This document shows, one piece after another, positions 31,227-42,503 of a stretch of DNA of 64,000 nucleotides (position 1 is its first letter; every line of letters begins with the position of its first letter). The notes below the pieces were generated by a model. That model was not told the DNA's origin and did not search any database. It was given only the letters and a program-made list of their open reading frames with translations. The position numbers and the translations under genes were made by a program. Source of the stretch: Lomentospora prolificans (lineage: Eukaryota; Ascomycota; Sordariomycetes; Microascales; Microascaceae); contig JARFXM010000006.1 in assembly GCA_029532625.1 (NCBI GenBank), positions 1,798,001 through 1,862,000 on the forward strand. The letters are read 5' to 3'.

Positions 31227-31707
31227 TTGGGCTGCCGTTGTGCGCGGTGAAGACAATCGCGAAGGGGTTTGGCTAATGGTTAAAAGCACCTGGAAGTTTT
31301 GGTGGGGGACCGATACAATAGAAGAAAAGAAAAAAATATTTCTTATCGATACCGCGCCATGATACGAAGAGATTACCGGATTGACGTCTGAGCACTGCTG
31401 CTGACAGCTGATGTAGATGTAATGTTCCATGTCACAAGGCATGGAGGAACTCAACAGTGGGGCACCAAGCTTGCAGAGCTCCGTTGTTCTTGATTGGATT
31501 CAAAAAACTACGCTTCTTCAGTAGTACCACAGCCAGCCGTGCACTAACAGAATTTCTGCCACTCCTTACCGTCCTCTCTCAACGACCTCACGACAGCCTC
31601 CAGAGCTCCCATCAACCTGCTACCCACCTTATGCGCCATCGCCTTCGTCGTCCTAAACCCCCCTTAATCTACACCCCCTTAATGCTTACTCCACAAAACT
31701 ACCCAAA
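31227..31707. promoter_or_regulatory. Shared divergent promoter region, UTP18 / WD40-cyclophilin
   Basis: 481 bp between two start codons facing away from each other. The half next to the cyclophilin gene is C/T-rich on the plus strand. The half next to UTP18 is an open frame with UTP18. No specific factor site is claimed. Confidence 0.5.
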
Positions 31708-33739
31708 ATGACCAGTGACGATGACGCCAAGTCGAACAAGAGAAGCCATTCCGAAATGGCTGAGGATGCGTCCGGTAAGCCTTTCCGTGGCGCTCCCATT
31801 CGCGGCTCACAGCTTGACTAACTGGTGGACAGATAGCTCCTCAGATGAAGACATGGGGCCCCAGCTACCCACCGAAGTTGCGCCAAAGAAGAAGCGTCGT
31901 GTATTACCGTACGAAAAGCTTTATGTCGCAGCACTTCCGAAATCAGCCCGATACTCTAAGTCTTTAATGCACAAGGAGCAGGTTTCGTTTGTGAACATGA
32001 CACCGTTGACCGAGTTTCTCATCACCTCCTCGACGGATGGTACCGTAAAGTTTTGGAAGAAGATTGCGAAAGGAATAGAATTCGTCAAACAGTTCAAAGC
32101 TCATCAAGGCGAAATCCTCTCTGTGTCGGTCAGCGCCGATGGTCGTAGTTTTGCGAGCTGTGGGGTAGATGAGACGGTCAAAATTTTCGATGTGATAACG
32201 TTTGACCTTTTGACCATGATACCGTTAGGCTTCTGTCCTCGGAGTATATGCTGGGTTCATAGAAAAGGCGCTTCCTTGCCCCTTCTCGCTGTTTCGGAGG
32301 ATGCGAAGCCGCTCATTCACATTTATGATGGGCGGGGCGAAAATAACGAGCCGCTTCATACGATAAAGGGTCTGCACCGGACTCCGGTGTCAGCCATGGC
32401 TTTCAACGAGTTCTTTGACTGCGTGGTGTCTGCAGACGAAGGAAGCATGGTCGAATACTGGCAACCTAATGGGAGCTACGAGAAGCCAAGCACCGTCTTC
32501 GCTTACAAGAGCGCAACAAACTTATTTGATTTCAAAAAAGCCAAGTCAGCCGCAGTATCTCTGACAATCAGTCCGAATGGGAAGCAATTGGCTACATTCT
32601 CGCTTCCCGACCGAAAGATTCGAATTTTTGACTTCGCTACGGCGAAGCTATACAGAACATATGATGAATCTCTCCAGATTATTGAAGACATGCACCAAAC
32701 TGGGTCTGGGTTCCACAAGCTCGACAACGTTGAGTTTGGGAGGAGGTTTGCGCTGGAGAGGGAGGTGGAGTCACCCGCGCTCCGAAATAAGCCGAATGTC
32801 ATATTTGACGAGTCCGGACACTTCATTCTGTACGGCTCCATCCATGGTATCAAGGTTGTGAATACGTACACCAATCAAGTTGTCAAGACGTTCGGAAAGG
32901 ATGAGAATTTCCGGCCACTGAACTTGACCCTGTATCAGGGACAGCCTCAGAAGAAGAAGGTGGCCTCTATCGAGATGGGTGCGTCGAGCAACCCGTTATT
33001 GCAGGAGCAGGAAGCAAGGGACCCCATCCTTACGGCGACAGGCGTCGGGAAAGTACGGTTCTACATGTTCACCAACGACGAGGAGGTGTCCAAATCCACC
33101 AGAGACGTGCAGAATGAAAGGCCGACAGCTGCTAACCAGAAGGCGAGTGCCGAAGCGGCTGCCAAGCCGGCGTTGACAGGGTCCGGAGCCATCATCCACA
33201 CCACATACGGCGACATCCACATACGGCTATTCCCCAAAGAGGCGCCGAAGGCGGTGGAGAACTTTATTGGCCACTCCAAGTCCGGTTACTATAATAATAC
33301 CATCTTCCACCGTGTCATTCGCAAGTTCATGATCCAATGTGGTGATCCGCTTGGCGACGGCACGGGGGGCGATAGCATATGGGGCCACCCGTTTGAGGAC
33401 GAGTTCAGTGCGCTTAAGCACGACAAGCCGTACACGGTGAGCATGGCCAATGCCGGGCCGAACACAAACGGAAGCCAATTCTTCATCACGACGGAGAAAA
33501 CTGTAAGTGACTCCCGGTCCTTTTCGCCTCCGGCGTGTACTTGCCTCTCCCAGACGAACCTGCTGATCGGGATGCTGATCCTCTTTTTCCGCTTAACTTA
33601 GCCATGGCTGGACGGGAAGCATACAATTTTTGGCCGTGCGACACAGGGCTTCGATGTTGTTCACAAAATCGAGAATGCGCGGACGTTCAAGGAGAAGCCA
33701 GAGTCGGATATCAAAATTCTCAACATCGATATTGTGTAA
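31708..33739 (+). CDS. WD40-repeat peptidyl-prolyl cis-trans isomerase (PPWD1 type cyclophilin)
   Basis: Three exons, 31708-31774, 31833-33502 and 33602-33739, with introns of 58 and 99 nt, give 624 residues. The N-terminus is acidic with a basic KKKRR patch. WD40 repeats fill about residues 65-420, for example [16 protein letters not shown] and [15 protein letters not shown]. The cyclophilin domain fills about 470-624. It keeps the catalytic and cyclosporin-site residues: [15 protein letters not shown] (Arg, Phe, Gln), GSQFFITT and, in exon 3, [12 protein letters not shown] with the Trp. It has Cys-Gly where many cyclophilins have Gly-Gly. PPWD1 proteins associate with the spliceosome (C complex) in animals, so a nuclear splicing role is inferred. 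Intron 2 sits between the ITTEKT and PWLDG motifs. Without it the protein would lose the last strand of the fold. Confidence 0.92.
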
Positions 33740-34776
33740 CGGTGAGCGGTCCAATACCAGGTATAGCGCGAGGCAAGCCTAGCTGTATACCAAGGATAGA
33801 AGCAAGGAAGAAGCCAATAAAAAAAATTAAAAGTGAAAATTTTTCTCGAGTTCAGCGCGCGCGTGCGTCTCGCTCTTATTCCGACCAAGCCCGACCGACA
33901 CCCTCGGTCACAGATGAGATGGTTAGCGGGAGGGATCCAGTGCGTCGGTGAACCCAAAACGGGCTGACTCAGAAATTGGCTTGCCCCGGTTCATTTGATG
34001 GTCGTGTGTGTCTTGGAAGTCTGGAGAATGAATTGGAGACTAATAGCAAGGGATACACGTCTTTTACTTGGGTCTTGGAGAGATGGACCCCCACGCAGTG
34101 CACATCGCTCATCACCACCACTTCGCCTGACCACTTACACCACGGCCGGGGCCGAATCGCCACAGGCGGCCAGGCCATTGATCCACCACGGGTCCCACGC
34201 GGACGTGCTACACCCCGCGCTCAGCTTCGGCGTCCAACCACGGCGGGTTGAGAGAGTGACATCTTTTCAATAGTATTGATCTGCATTGGCTGTCTGCATG
34301 TCGACAAGTCAGGCTCGGTGGCCGGGGGTAACAATATTAACCATGGCGGGGCCGGCGGCCAGGACCCTTGTTGGTGGGCGAGCCTATTATATTTCCTGTA
34401 GAGGCTCATCAGGCCCTAAGCTTTGTCCTGCATCTTGGCTTTGATTCCGGTCCCGGTTCGCCAGCTTGCTGGCTCAGTGCCTCCCGCTCCTGCTGCTGCT
34501 GCTGCTACTGGCTGGTACTGCTGCCAATACCACTACCATTGCCAGCGGAGCCAGCAGTCTTGAAAAAAAAAAATTCTGCATCATTTTATTTCTGTGAGGT
34601 GTTACTTGGACATCCGTGGGGAGAGTGGACATGCGACAATTCTGAGGTCCAAGACACACACATGCATACACACACAAGACGACGGAGCCTGAGGATAATA
34701 TTCTTTTGATTCGATTCGACTGCAGCCACCGCCGGCACCAGCATGAGCACCAGCACACGACGAGGTAGACACACAA

Positions 34777-34811
34777 CCCAGCCCAGCCCAGCCCAGCCCA
34801 GCCCAGCCCAG
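34777..34811 (+). repeat. (CCCAG)7 pentanucleotide repeat
   Basis: Seven perfect CCCAG units in the region upstream of the Zn2Cys6 regulator. Confidence 0.95.
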
Positions 34812-35197
34812 GGGCAGGCCCACGACAGCCCCACGGCTCTGCGCATGCTGGCCTCGACGGCTTCGACGAATCGTACCGGCGCCTCACCCATACTTGAGTA
34901 ATACCAAATTCGATACCCAGACCGCACCAGATATGTATGGATAGACGCGCCCACCTCCTCAGACGGGAGCCCAACCCCAGCCAAGACCAGCCAGAGCCGA
35001 GGTCTTATATATATCTATATAAATATATCCTGAAGTATCTATCATTTGTGAGCATTTCCAAGCCGTTATATGCATTCTTCCCCGCGCATTGCCAGCATAT
35101 CGTAGCATTTGTTTGGACGACGGGTGTGTCGTGCCTCGCGCGGGAAATCTTGACTCCCAACCACATCACACTCGATGTACAAGTATTTGGTTCAGAA

Positions 35198-35217
35198 CCT
35201 GCCCTGCCCTGCCCTGC
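35198..35217 (+). repeat. (CCTGC)4 pentanucleotide repeat
   Basis: Four perfect CCTGC units upstream of the Zn2Cys6 regulator, about 390 bp after the CCCAG repeat. Confidence 0.9.
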
Positions 35218-35635
35218 CTTGCCATCCGTCATTCCATCATTCCTCTATCCTTTCCATCCATATCCATGTTCATGCCCCATGCTCTTCGTCGTCCCGCAGT
35301 TGCCTTTCCTTTCACATCTGCTGTAACCGCCAAGCACACACCCACATGCAACCCACACACATACACTCACTTGACACCTCGCACGCACACCTACATGAGG
35401 CGCATCTGCCTGTGTATGGCCGTACATACAAAGCCCAACCCCCGCCGACCTTGCCGGTTTCAGTAGTTGGATAGATTGACACTCGTCTTGCCCCTCGAAA
35501 AAAAACTCACATCGTGCATCCTCCCGCCGATTCTCCTACCCTTGTCTATCCGAGAAAGCCCACTACCCCGGACTTCGCCCAGAACCACATTTTTTGAGAG
35601 CGGAAAAAGTAGGCCGAAGGATCGAAAAGTTGCAG

Positions 35636-35695
35636 TCCAAAAAAGAAGATAAAAAGGGAAAAAAAAAGAAGAAAAAGAAAAAGAAGATAAAAAGG
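35636..35695 (+). repeat. A/G-only type purine tract in the regulator leader
   Basis: About 60 bp that are almost entirely A and G on the plus strand (AAAAAG/AAGAAG-type), broken by a few T. A tract of this kind may disfavour nucleosomes or, in RNA, stay unpaired. Confidence 0.75.
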
Positions 35696-35898
35696 CCAAC
35701 TTGTACATAGGCAAGCAAGGAACTGCCACATTGGGAAACAGGACATCCCCACAGAACAGACGTGCCCCCAAATTCGCTGCAGGCCCAGAGATCCCTCGAT
35801 CGGGCTGCGATCCCACCAAGCACAAGGCAGCAGGACCGAGCTGCGTCCGGAGAAAACAAGAGGTCGAGAATAGAGAGGGGAAGAAGAAGAAAAAAATA

Positions 35899-35928
35899 AT
35901 GAGCGTTTCCTCACCTCGACAAACTTGA
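35899..35928 (+). promoter_or_regulatory. Candidate upstream ORF (9 codons) before the Zn2Cys6 regulator
   Basis: ATG at 35899 opens a frame MSVSSPRQT with stop TGA at 35926-35928, 255 bp before the main start codon. It counts as a uORF only if transcription starts upstream of it. Confidence 0.35.
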
Positions 35929-36016
35929 CGTCAAAGAAAGAAAAATTGCTTCTTCGCCCCCCCCTCGTCCGCCCGACTCTGACGACACGAGAGCGAAAGA
36001 GAAAGGCGTTACTAGC

Positions 36017-36061
36017 ATGCTCCCGACGCCTTCTTCGCATGCTCTGTTCTTCATTCGTTGA
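36017..36061 (+). promoter_or_regulatory. Candidate upstream ORF (14 codons) before the Zn2Cys6 regulator
   Basis: ATG at 36017 opens a frame MLPTPSSHALFFIR with stop TGA at 36059-36061, 122 bp before the main start. There are no other ATGs between it and the main ATG at 36184 that I can see. Confidence 0.4.
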
Positions 36062-36183
36062 AAGGCCGCTTCTCGCGTGTCCTCGGTGAAAAAGAGAAAA
36101 AAGCCGTTCCCTTGTGATCAAGCACACTAAGAGCGTCCCTTACGAGAGCCTAAGTGCCTGGACGACTCGGTCCGGGCCCTAGT

Positions 36184-39100
36184 ATGCCGCGCCCCAAGAA
36201 ACCGGGAGCGCCTGAACCGAAGCGAAGAAGCAGAACGGGATGCTGGTGAGTTTTTGATCCCCATCTGTCTCTCTCTTTTTTTCTCTCTGTCTTGCCGGCT
36301 TCCTTGAGAAATTGCGGATAGTGGTGAGCCCATCGCGGGGCGGCCCTCATTTAGACCCAGACCCATTCTCAGGGATCTTTGGAGGAACAACTGAAGAACA
36401 GAACTGACTATTTGTAACCAGGCAGTGTAAAGGTCGAAAAGTAAAATGTGGCGAGGAGAGACCCTCTTGCGTCAAGTATGTTATTTCCCGTCTTACATCC
36501 CATTCCCCCTCCCAACCTTTCCAGCAGATGCTCTCAGTAAACCCGCCATCCTAGTGCCTCGTGGTATATCTAACAAAGCTTCCCTACCTTGTAGCTGCCA
36601 GAAAGCTGGCCATCCATGCGACTATAGTATTCGCCTCAACTGGGACGGACGCCGCACCAAACGAGCTTCTTACGACGGTACCGGAGACGGCCAGCTATCC
36701 TCCCCCACTCGCGGCCATCGCCCATTCACCATCATCAACCAAACTTTCGCTACCAAGCCAGGACCTCAAATTCCACTACAACAGCGGCGGCGACTCAGCG
36801 GCGAATCATGGCACGAGAGCCAGGTAGTTCTGAACTCCGCTCACGATGGGGGGGACGTTTCTCACCAACAACGGCCGGCAAGCCCGAGCAATCAGGTCTT
36901 TCCCGAGAGAGACTCTATGCAGCTGAGCCCCAAGAGCACTGCGAGTAGCGGCAATACAGCCCAAGAAAAGGACCACATCCTGAGCGCCATGCTAGACCCT
37001 GGAACTAGGCGTAAAGAACCTCACGACTTCAACACCCACCATTTCATCCCCATCCCCGAGCCTGCCCTGGCCGGCCCGAGCCCGCCAAGAGACTATGATC
37101 ATGCTATCCCGCTGTTTCGACAACCCCAGAATGCTGCGGGGGCCATCGTCGACCCTCTTGGTGTTGTACCTGCTCTGCCGACCACGGGCAACGGTTTCCC
37201 TCCCCCTGGTGACGAAGGGAACACGCCTCTCTTTTTGCGCTTTCACCCCCTGGCTAATCTAGGTATGCCCGCGTCTCCGCTCACGCCTATGACTCCGTCG
37301 TCCTATAGCGATGACGACCCGCGCACCTCCGTCTCCATGAACACGCAATCCACTCAGTCAAACCCCGCCTCCCCCGATATCCGCCGACTGACGGTCAATT
37401 CTCTTCTTTCGGGCCCACCCGGCCCGATTTACCACCCTAGCGAAGGAGGAGTCTTTGCTCACAATACCGCCGTACCAGGTGTTGGTCTCGCATTCGAATG
37501 TGATCTCGACTTTTCCGAAAACGCGCGCTTTTATGGCTACGACCTAGGGAAACGAGATGAGGACCTTCCCAGGAACGATGACCGCAAGGCTATCGCTTCC
37601 ACACCACCCACTCCCCAAACTCCACAAGACCATTTGCACGATATTCCGCACAGCGCTGGACACACTGGGGTTGCCGAGGCCTACACCTTCGAGCCGAGAT
37701 ACGGAGACCGCCCGAACCGGAAGGGCGCTACTTCGAGTGGCGGATACTACAAAGAACCGGTTGCGATCAAGATTCCGCGTAGCCTGGAGCCTTTACCGCA
37801 AAAGTCAGTGTGCTGCTGAGAACCCAAGCGCCGAGCTTCTGAGGACACCATACTAATCATAACCTGCGTTTGTTAGACTCCAGGAGAATCCCATGAATTT
37901 ATTGGTACGTTTACGTTTTCCCAATGCTCCCTGCCATTCTTCCCCTTCCCCCCTAAAAAAGAAAAAAAAAAATAAAAGAAAAACAAGAAGTCTAAAGCAC
38001 TTTCGCTAACTCGCCTGACAGTACTTTGTAAGCCTCTGCGTTCTGAAACTGTGATATATGGGCATGCACTAACACTGTAACTCAAAGCACCACTTCCTCA
38101 ACCATACTGCCAGAGGTAGGTGACCACAAAACATGTCAGCTAGTTGGCTACTTCCTCGTGTTGGGGTTTTAACAATGTATTTAGTCCTCATGCCATACGA
38201 TGATCAACAGTCGAATCCCTTCCGTATTATTCTTCCTCAGATGGCTGTCAAGAACGACCATCTCATGAGCCTTCTTCTCGCCTATTCCGGTAGGTGGACA
38301 CAACCATGATTGAACGGGGTGTTGTTTTAACGGTCTCTGGCATAGCATCTCATCGGGCCAGGCTTCTTCAACAAAAGGAACCTGAGATGCGCATGGCCCT
38401 CTGGGTCCAAGACATCTTCCCCGCCCTTCGGGAGGCCCTTAGCGACGACAGTCGCATCATATCTAACACGAGCCTCGCTACCGCCATTATGCTCGCCTCC
38501 CTCGAAATCATCTCCCCAAAGGCCTTTGGCTATGCTATCCCATGGCAAGAGCACCTCAACTTGGCACGGGATCTCATGCGCAAGCGGTTCGCCGGTCCGT
38601 CCGTGCCCAAGATCACGCACTCGAGCTCCCAGGAAGACCAAGTATGCTCCTTCCTGTGGAGTTGGTTCACCTACCTCGACGTCCTTGGCGGATTATCGGG
38701 CGGGCCCCGCAAATCCGACTCGTCTCTGACGTTACCCTTCACATGCGTCGACGATCTCGACGAGATCGACTGCATCATGGGATTCACGACTCGCTGCGTC
38801 CGCCTCCTCGCCGAAACGGCCGACCTCGCCCGCCTCAGCGATTCTCAACGCATCCGCCCCGGCAACACCATCAACCCCGCCTGGCGCCCATCCCCAGAGA
38901 CGATCCAGCGGGCCCACAACCTGGAGATGGCCCTTCTCGACAGCGTCACCCGCGGGTCCCGCCCCTGCAAGCACATCCCTCCCGAGAACGTCGACGGCCG
39001 CGACGGGGTCGAGATGACGGCCACGAACGAGGCGTTCCATTGGGCTGGCATCACGCAGCTGCATAGGCGCGCTCTCGGGAAACCGTCCTCTCATCCCGAC

Positions 39101-39491
39101 GTTCAGATGCCCGTTGTCAAGATCATGGAGTGCCTCTCACGCATACGGAAGGGCGGTACCGCGGAGGTGGGGATCCTTTTCCCAATGTTCACGGCGGGCT
39201 GTGAGACTTTGGATAAGCGGCACAAGGACCAGATCCTCGATCGGTTCAGGAACGTCGAGAAGAACGGCATGACCCAGGTAAATCGATCTTTCTCCCCCCT
39301 CCAACCCCACCCCCTTCTTTCTCCCCCAACGCAACGGAGCCCATTTCTACCCAAGTACCCTCCCATCACTCGAAGAGGACAACGGCTAACATGACGACGC
39401 GCAGATCCGAAAGGCGAGAGAGTTGATGGTCAAAGTGTGGACGGAAGATCAACCCTGGGAAACCATGTTGAAGAATGAATTCATCGGTTGA
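36184..39491 (+). CDS. Zn2Cys6 transcription factor with fungal-specific C-terminal domain
   Basis: Nine exons: 36184-36245, 36422-36475, 36595-37803, 37877-37904, 38022-38027, 38088-38115, 38185-38289, 38346-39277 and 39405-39491. All joins keep frame and give 836 residues. The zinc cluster has Cys at 20, 23, 30, 37, 40 and 47 (spacing 2-6-6-2-6), after a basic stretch. Introns 1 and 2 both interrupt it. A Pro/Ser-rich linker to about residue 440 follows, then a fungal-specific regulatory domain with NPMNLLYFHHFLNHTARVLMP, NPFRIILPQMAV and LLLAYSASHRARLL. The family binds DNA as dimers at CGG-type sites and acts as a pathway regulator. The target is unknown and the neighbours give no hint. 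The short exons 4-6 (28, 6 and 28 nt) are notable. Without them the conserved LLYFHHFLNH block is lost. Confidence 0.85.
38022..38027 (+). other. 6-nt internal microexon (codons Tyr-Phe)
   Basis: TACTTT lies between two introns with strong signals. Upstream intron 37905-38021 has a GTACGT donor, a GCTAAC branch site and a CAG acceptor. Downstream intron 38028-38087 has a GTAAGC donor, an ACTAAC branch site and an AAG acceptor. The two codons complete LLYFHHFLNH. Skipping it keeps frame but deletes Tyr-Phe. Confidence 0.75.
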
Positions 39492-40102
39492 CGAGAAGAA
39501 GGGCTGCGGCATGTCTCTCTCCGGGTTTGATTAGTCGTTTTTCCCATCATGCTTTGCTTTCTTTCTTCTTCCTCATCATTTTTCTTTTTCTTTTTTTCGC
39601 TTCTTGTTAGTATTCACTACGTTTTGCATCTGTTTGGGTTTTCCGAGATGCGCTTTTTGGGGGGAGCAACGTGCCGGCCGGGTCAAGGCCTTTGTTGGAA
39701 TTTGTTTTCCTACCGAGAGAAGAAAAAAAAAAAAAGAGTATCTGGCTGTTGAAAAGTTGCATAGCGAGTCGAATGGTTGAATCATACATACCCTTTGAGC
39801 CATCGTCATACCAAATAGTCCCTGAGCCCATCAAGGTCTGCTAGTCTCGAGATCTTGGAGATGGCAGGATCGGATACGCTTCATTTTGTGTGTATTTTCT
39901 TTTTAAAAATTTGGCCTTGAAGTTCCTCTGCGTGATCGCCATCGCAAAGTTGAACATGTCACAGGGGTTCAGGCAAAGCAACACCTGCGTAGTAATCGTC
40001 GTCACAGAATTACCTTCATGATTTTGTGGGATATCTGTCTAAACACCCTGTTTCCCTCCCTTCTATCGGCCCGTCCGCCCTCTCCCCCAATTTTACTTTT
40101 GT
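39492..40102. other. Convergent intergenic region, Zn2Cys6 regulator / CCT4
   Basis: 611 bp of 3' flanks. T-rich sequence at 39549-39600 and an A13 run at 39723-39735 are present. No gene is supported. Confidence 0.55.
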
Positions 40103-41905
40103 TTACCTGCTAAGCGCTATGTCATCAATGCGCAGAATCATCTTGACCGTCTCCGCCGCTAGTTCGATGGCGCTGGTGCTGACTAGCAGAGGCTGAAGTA
40201 CATTCTCCTTGGCGATATCAGAGTTGACGCCGCCCGACTTAATACTAACACCCGCGTTCTTCTCGCCCATTTCGTGCCTGTGTCGTAGCTCTGTCACGAC
40301 CTTGATGCTGTTGAGACCAGCATTCTCCGCAAGGGTGGTGGGGATGACCTCTAGCGCATCGGCAAACGCCTTGAAGCAAATGGCCTCGGCGCCGGCGAGC
40401 GTCCTGGCCTGCTTGGATAGCTGCGCCGCAATCTCAATTTCGGGAGCACCACCTCCGGCAATAAGTGCCTTCTTCTTAACCAAACACCTGACGACGCAGT
40501 GAGCGTCGTGAAGACTGCGCTCAGCCTCGTCGAGAATCAACGAGTTGGCGCCTCTGACCACAACGGATACGGTCTTTCCGGTGGACTTGGTGCCGGTAAC
40601 CTTGACCATGCGTGAGCCGGAAGACTGAACCTCCTCGACCAGGTCGGCACTGCCGAGCTTGTCCTCGGTGAAGGAGTCGATGTCCGCAATAGGCTTGCAG
40701 CCTGTAGACTTGCAAATGAACTCGACTTCGTCCCTCTCAATGTCCTTCACGGCCAGAATGCCGAGTTTAGCCAAAAAGTGAAGAGAGAGGTCGTTGATAG
40801 CGTCTCGCAGGATTGATTTTTGGATCAGGAGAACATTGCACTTCGCCTTCTTGATCTTCTTGACCAAGTTCAGGAGGTATTGGCGCTCCTCCTTGACGAT
40901 CTTATCCATTTGTCTGTAGTCATTGACCGAAATGGTGTTTTCCATCTGGAGGCTGTTAGTGCAAGCGCACGGAGTAAGGTACTAAGGTGCCAACGTACAT
41001 CAGGCTTAGGGGGGCTGAGCTGGAACTGAATGAGACCGATCCTCGCCTTCTCCATTCTTACTGGGCCACCAGCGCCCTTCAATACGGGCTGCTCTAATAC
41101 TAGGCCATCGACAAGTTCGCTGTCCTCGATTGTGCCGCCAACTTTCTTGATTATTCGGATGTTTTTCAGATCCACGTTATCCGCTGTCTTGAGGTCTATC
41201 GTCTTGACAACTGAGTTCACGGCCATCGGACCGAGGAGATTGGAGTATTGGGATACGATTTTGGACGAAAGGGAGGTGTTGGCTGCTTGGAGGAGGGCGG
41301 CGGTATCGGTAAGTTGGATGGGCTGGGACATCTCGTGTAGGATCTCGACCGAGGCGGCGGCTGCCCTCTGGAAAGACTCGGAGATGACTGAGGGGTGGAT
41401 TCCCTTGTTAAGCAGCCTGTCGGCTGCCCCAAGCAAGCTTCCGCAAATGACAACGACCGAGGTGGTTCCGTCACCGGCCTCGACGTCCTGGGCTGTGGAG
41501 AGGTTGACCAACATCTTGGCCGTGGGGTGCATGACAGACATGCTCCTCAACATGGTGTTTCCGTCGTTCGTGATAATAGTCTCGCCCTTTCCACTTCGGA
41601 TCATTTTATCCATGCCACGAGGGCCGAGTGAGGTTCGGATGGCATCGGCGACGGCTATGCGAAGGGTAAAAGTATTGGTGTAAGTGTGGGCTCTACCTAG
41701 GCCTCTTTGGCAAGAGGGAATGGGATATGTAAATACCTCGGGCGGCGACAATGTTGGACGATCGCACGGCGACGGGCTTCTCCTTATCCTGAGTGTAGTG
41801 ATTAAGGTTAGTAGCGTTCCCCTATATAAGGCGGGGAGCTTCCCATACCCTGAAAGCGGCATCGCTTCCACCTCCGCCCGTGCTCTGTTGCGCGGCTGCT
41901 GACAT
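40103..41905 (-). CDS. CCT4: T-complex protein 1 subunit delta (CCT4)
   Basis: Four exons, 41905-41849, 41788-41737, 41654-40999 and 40945-40103, with introns of 60, 82 and 53 nt. The result is 535 residues, the normal CCT subunit length. Group II chaperonin motifs are intact: [34 protein letters not shown] at 97-102 (nucleotide and Mg site), and [12 protein letters not shown]. Joining exons 3 and 4 gives [20 protein letters not shown], which marks the delta subunit. CCT is a cytosolic double ring of eight subunits that folds actin, tubulin and WD40 proteins with ATP. The Gly-rich N-terminus ([17 protein letters not shown]) is usual. It is head to head with RPT1. Confidence 0.96.
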
Positions 41906-42503
41906 TGTATATGGCAATTCTGTACTTCTAGGGATCAGAAGAGAAGGAAACTTCGGCGATTGAGAGGATATGAACGGGTTGGCGATATATTGGAACTGGC
42001 TCTATCCCACGTCGTTCAGGCTGCTGCCTCTAGGAGAGCTCAGAAATATTTCTTCGGCGGGGCCCTGTTTCCCTCCACGTGACTACGCGAGCTCGAACGA
42101 GGGGCAGCAACTCCAACTTGCTCTCAGTGACCAGAATGATGGTTGTCATTACTAATGCTTTTCTGGTGCCAATTCCAATTTCGGGTCGTATTTTGGCACC
42201 ACGGCACCTCTCATGTTCCCAATAAGGACTAGCTTATCATCAGTCCTGACCTCCCAAGGCAGCTAGACATTACGACCATTGCCAGCGAATGCTCCAATCC
42301 ATCCATCACCTTCCAAGCCCATCATCCTAAACAATCCCAGCCGCCGACATCTCACCCTTCCTTCGACCTCAAAACTCCAACACGACGCATCGAGTACTCT
42401 CCCTTTGTCGCTAACCCTCGCGACATCATCTCCACCCGCAACCATCACCGCCACCCTTTTTACTCACACAACCACCTAGCTTAAAGCTAAGCAGCTTGCC
42501 ACC
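41906..42503. promoter_or_regulatory. Shared divergent promoter region, CCT4 / RPT1
   Basis: 598 bp between the CCT4 and RPT1 start codons. It holds a CACGTG E-box at 42076-42081, C/A-rich leader sequence on the RPT1 side (42270-42480) and a GCCACCATGG context at the RPT1 start. Both genes encode proteostasis machines, so co-regulation is plausible but not shown. Confidence 0.5.

Larger units (their letters stand above)
33740..36183. other. Long leader and promoter region upstream of the Zn2Cys6 regulator
   Basis: About 2.4 kb without a supported protein gene. It is rich in simple repeats: (CTG)n at 34490-34506, (CCCAG)7 at 34777-34811, (CCTGC)4 at 35198-35217 and CA-rich DNA at 35330-35400. 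A purine tract lies at 35636-35695. Two short upstream reading frames lie at 35899-35928 and 36017-36061. TATATA-type sequence near 35011-35031 could mark a core promoter, which would make a leader of more than 1 kb. This is inference. Confidence 0.5.

Noticed and set aside
42495..42503. PACE-like proteasome promoter element (CTTGCCACC) before RPT1
   Set aside because: One mismatch to the yeast Rpn4 site, and it overlaps the start-codon context GCCACCATGG, which explains it better.
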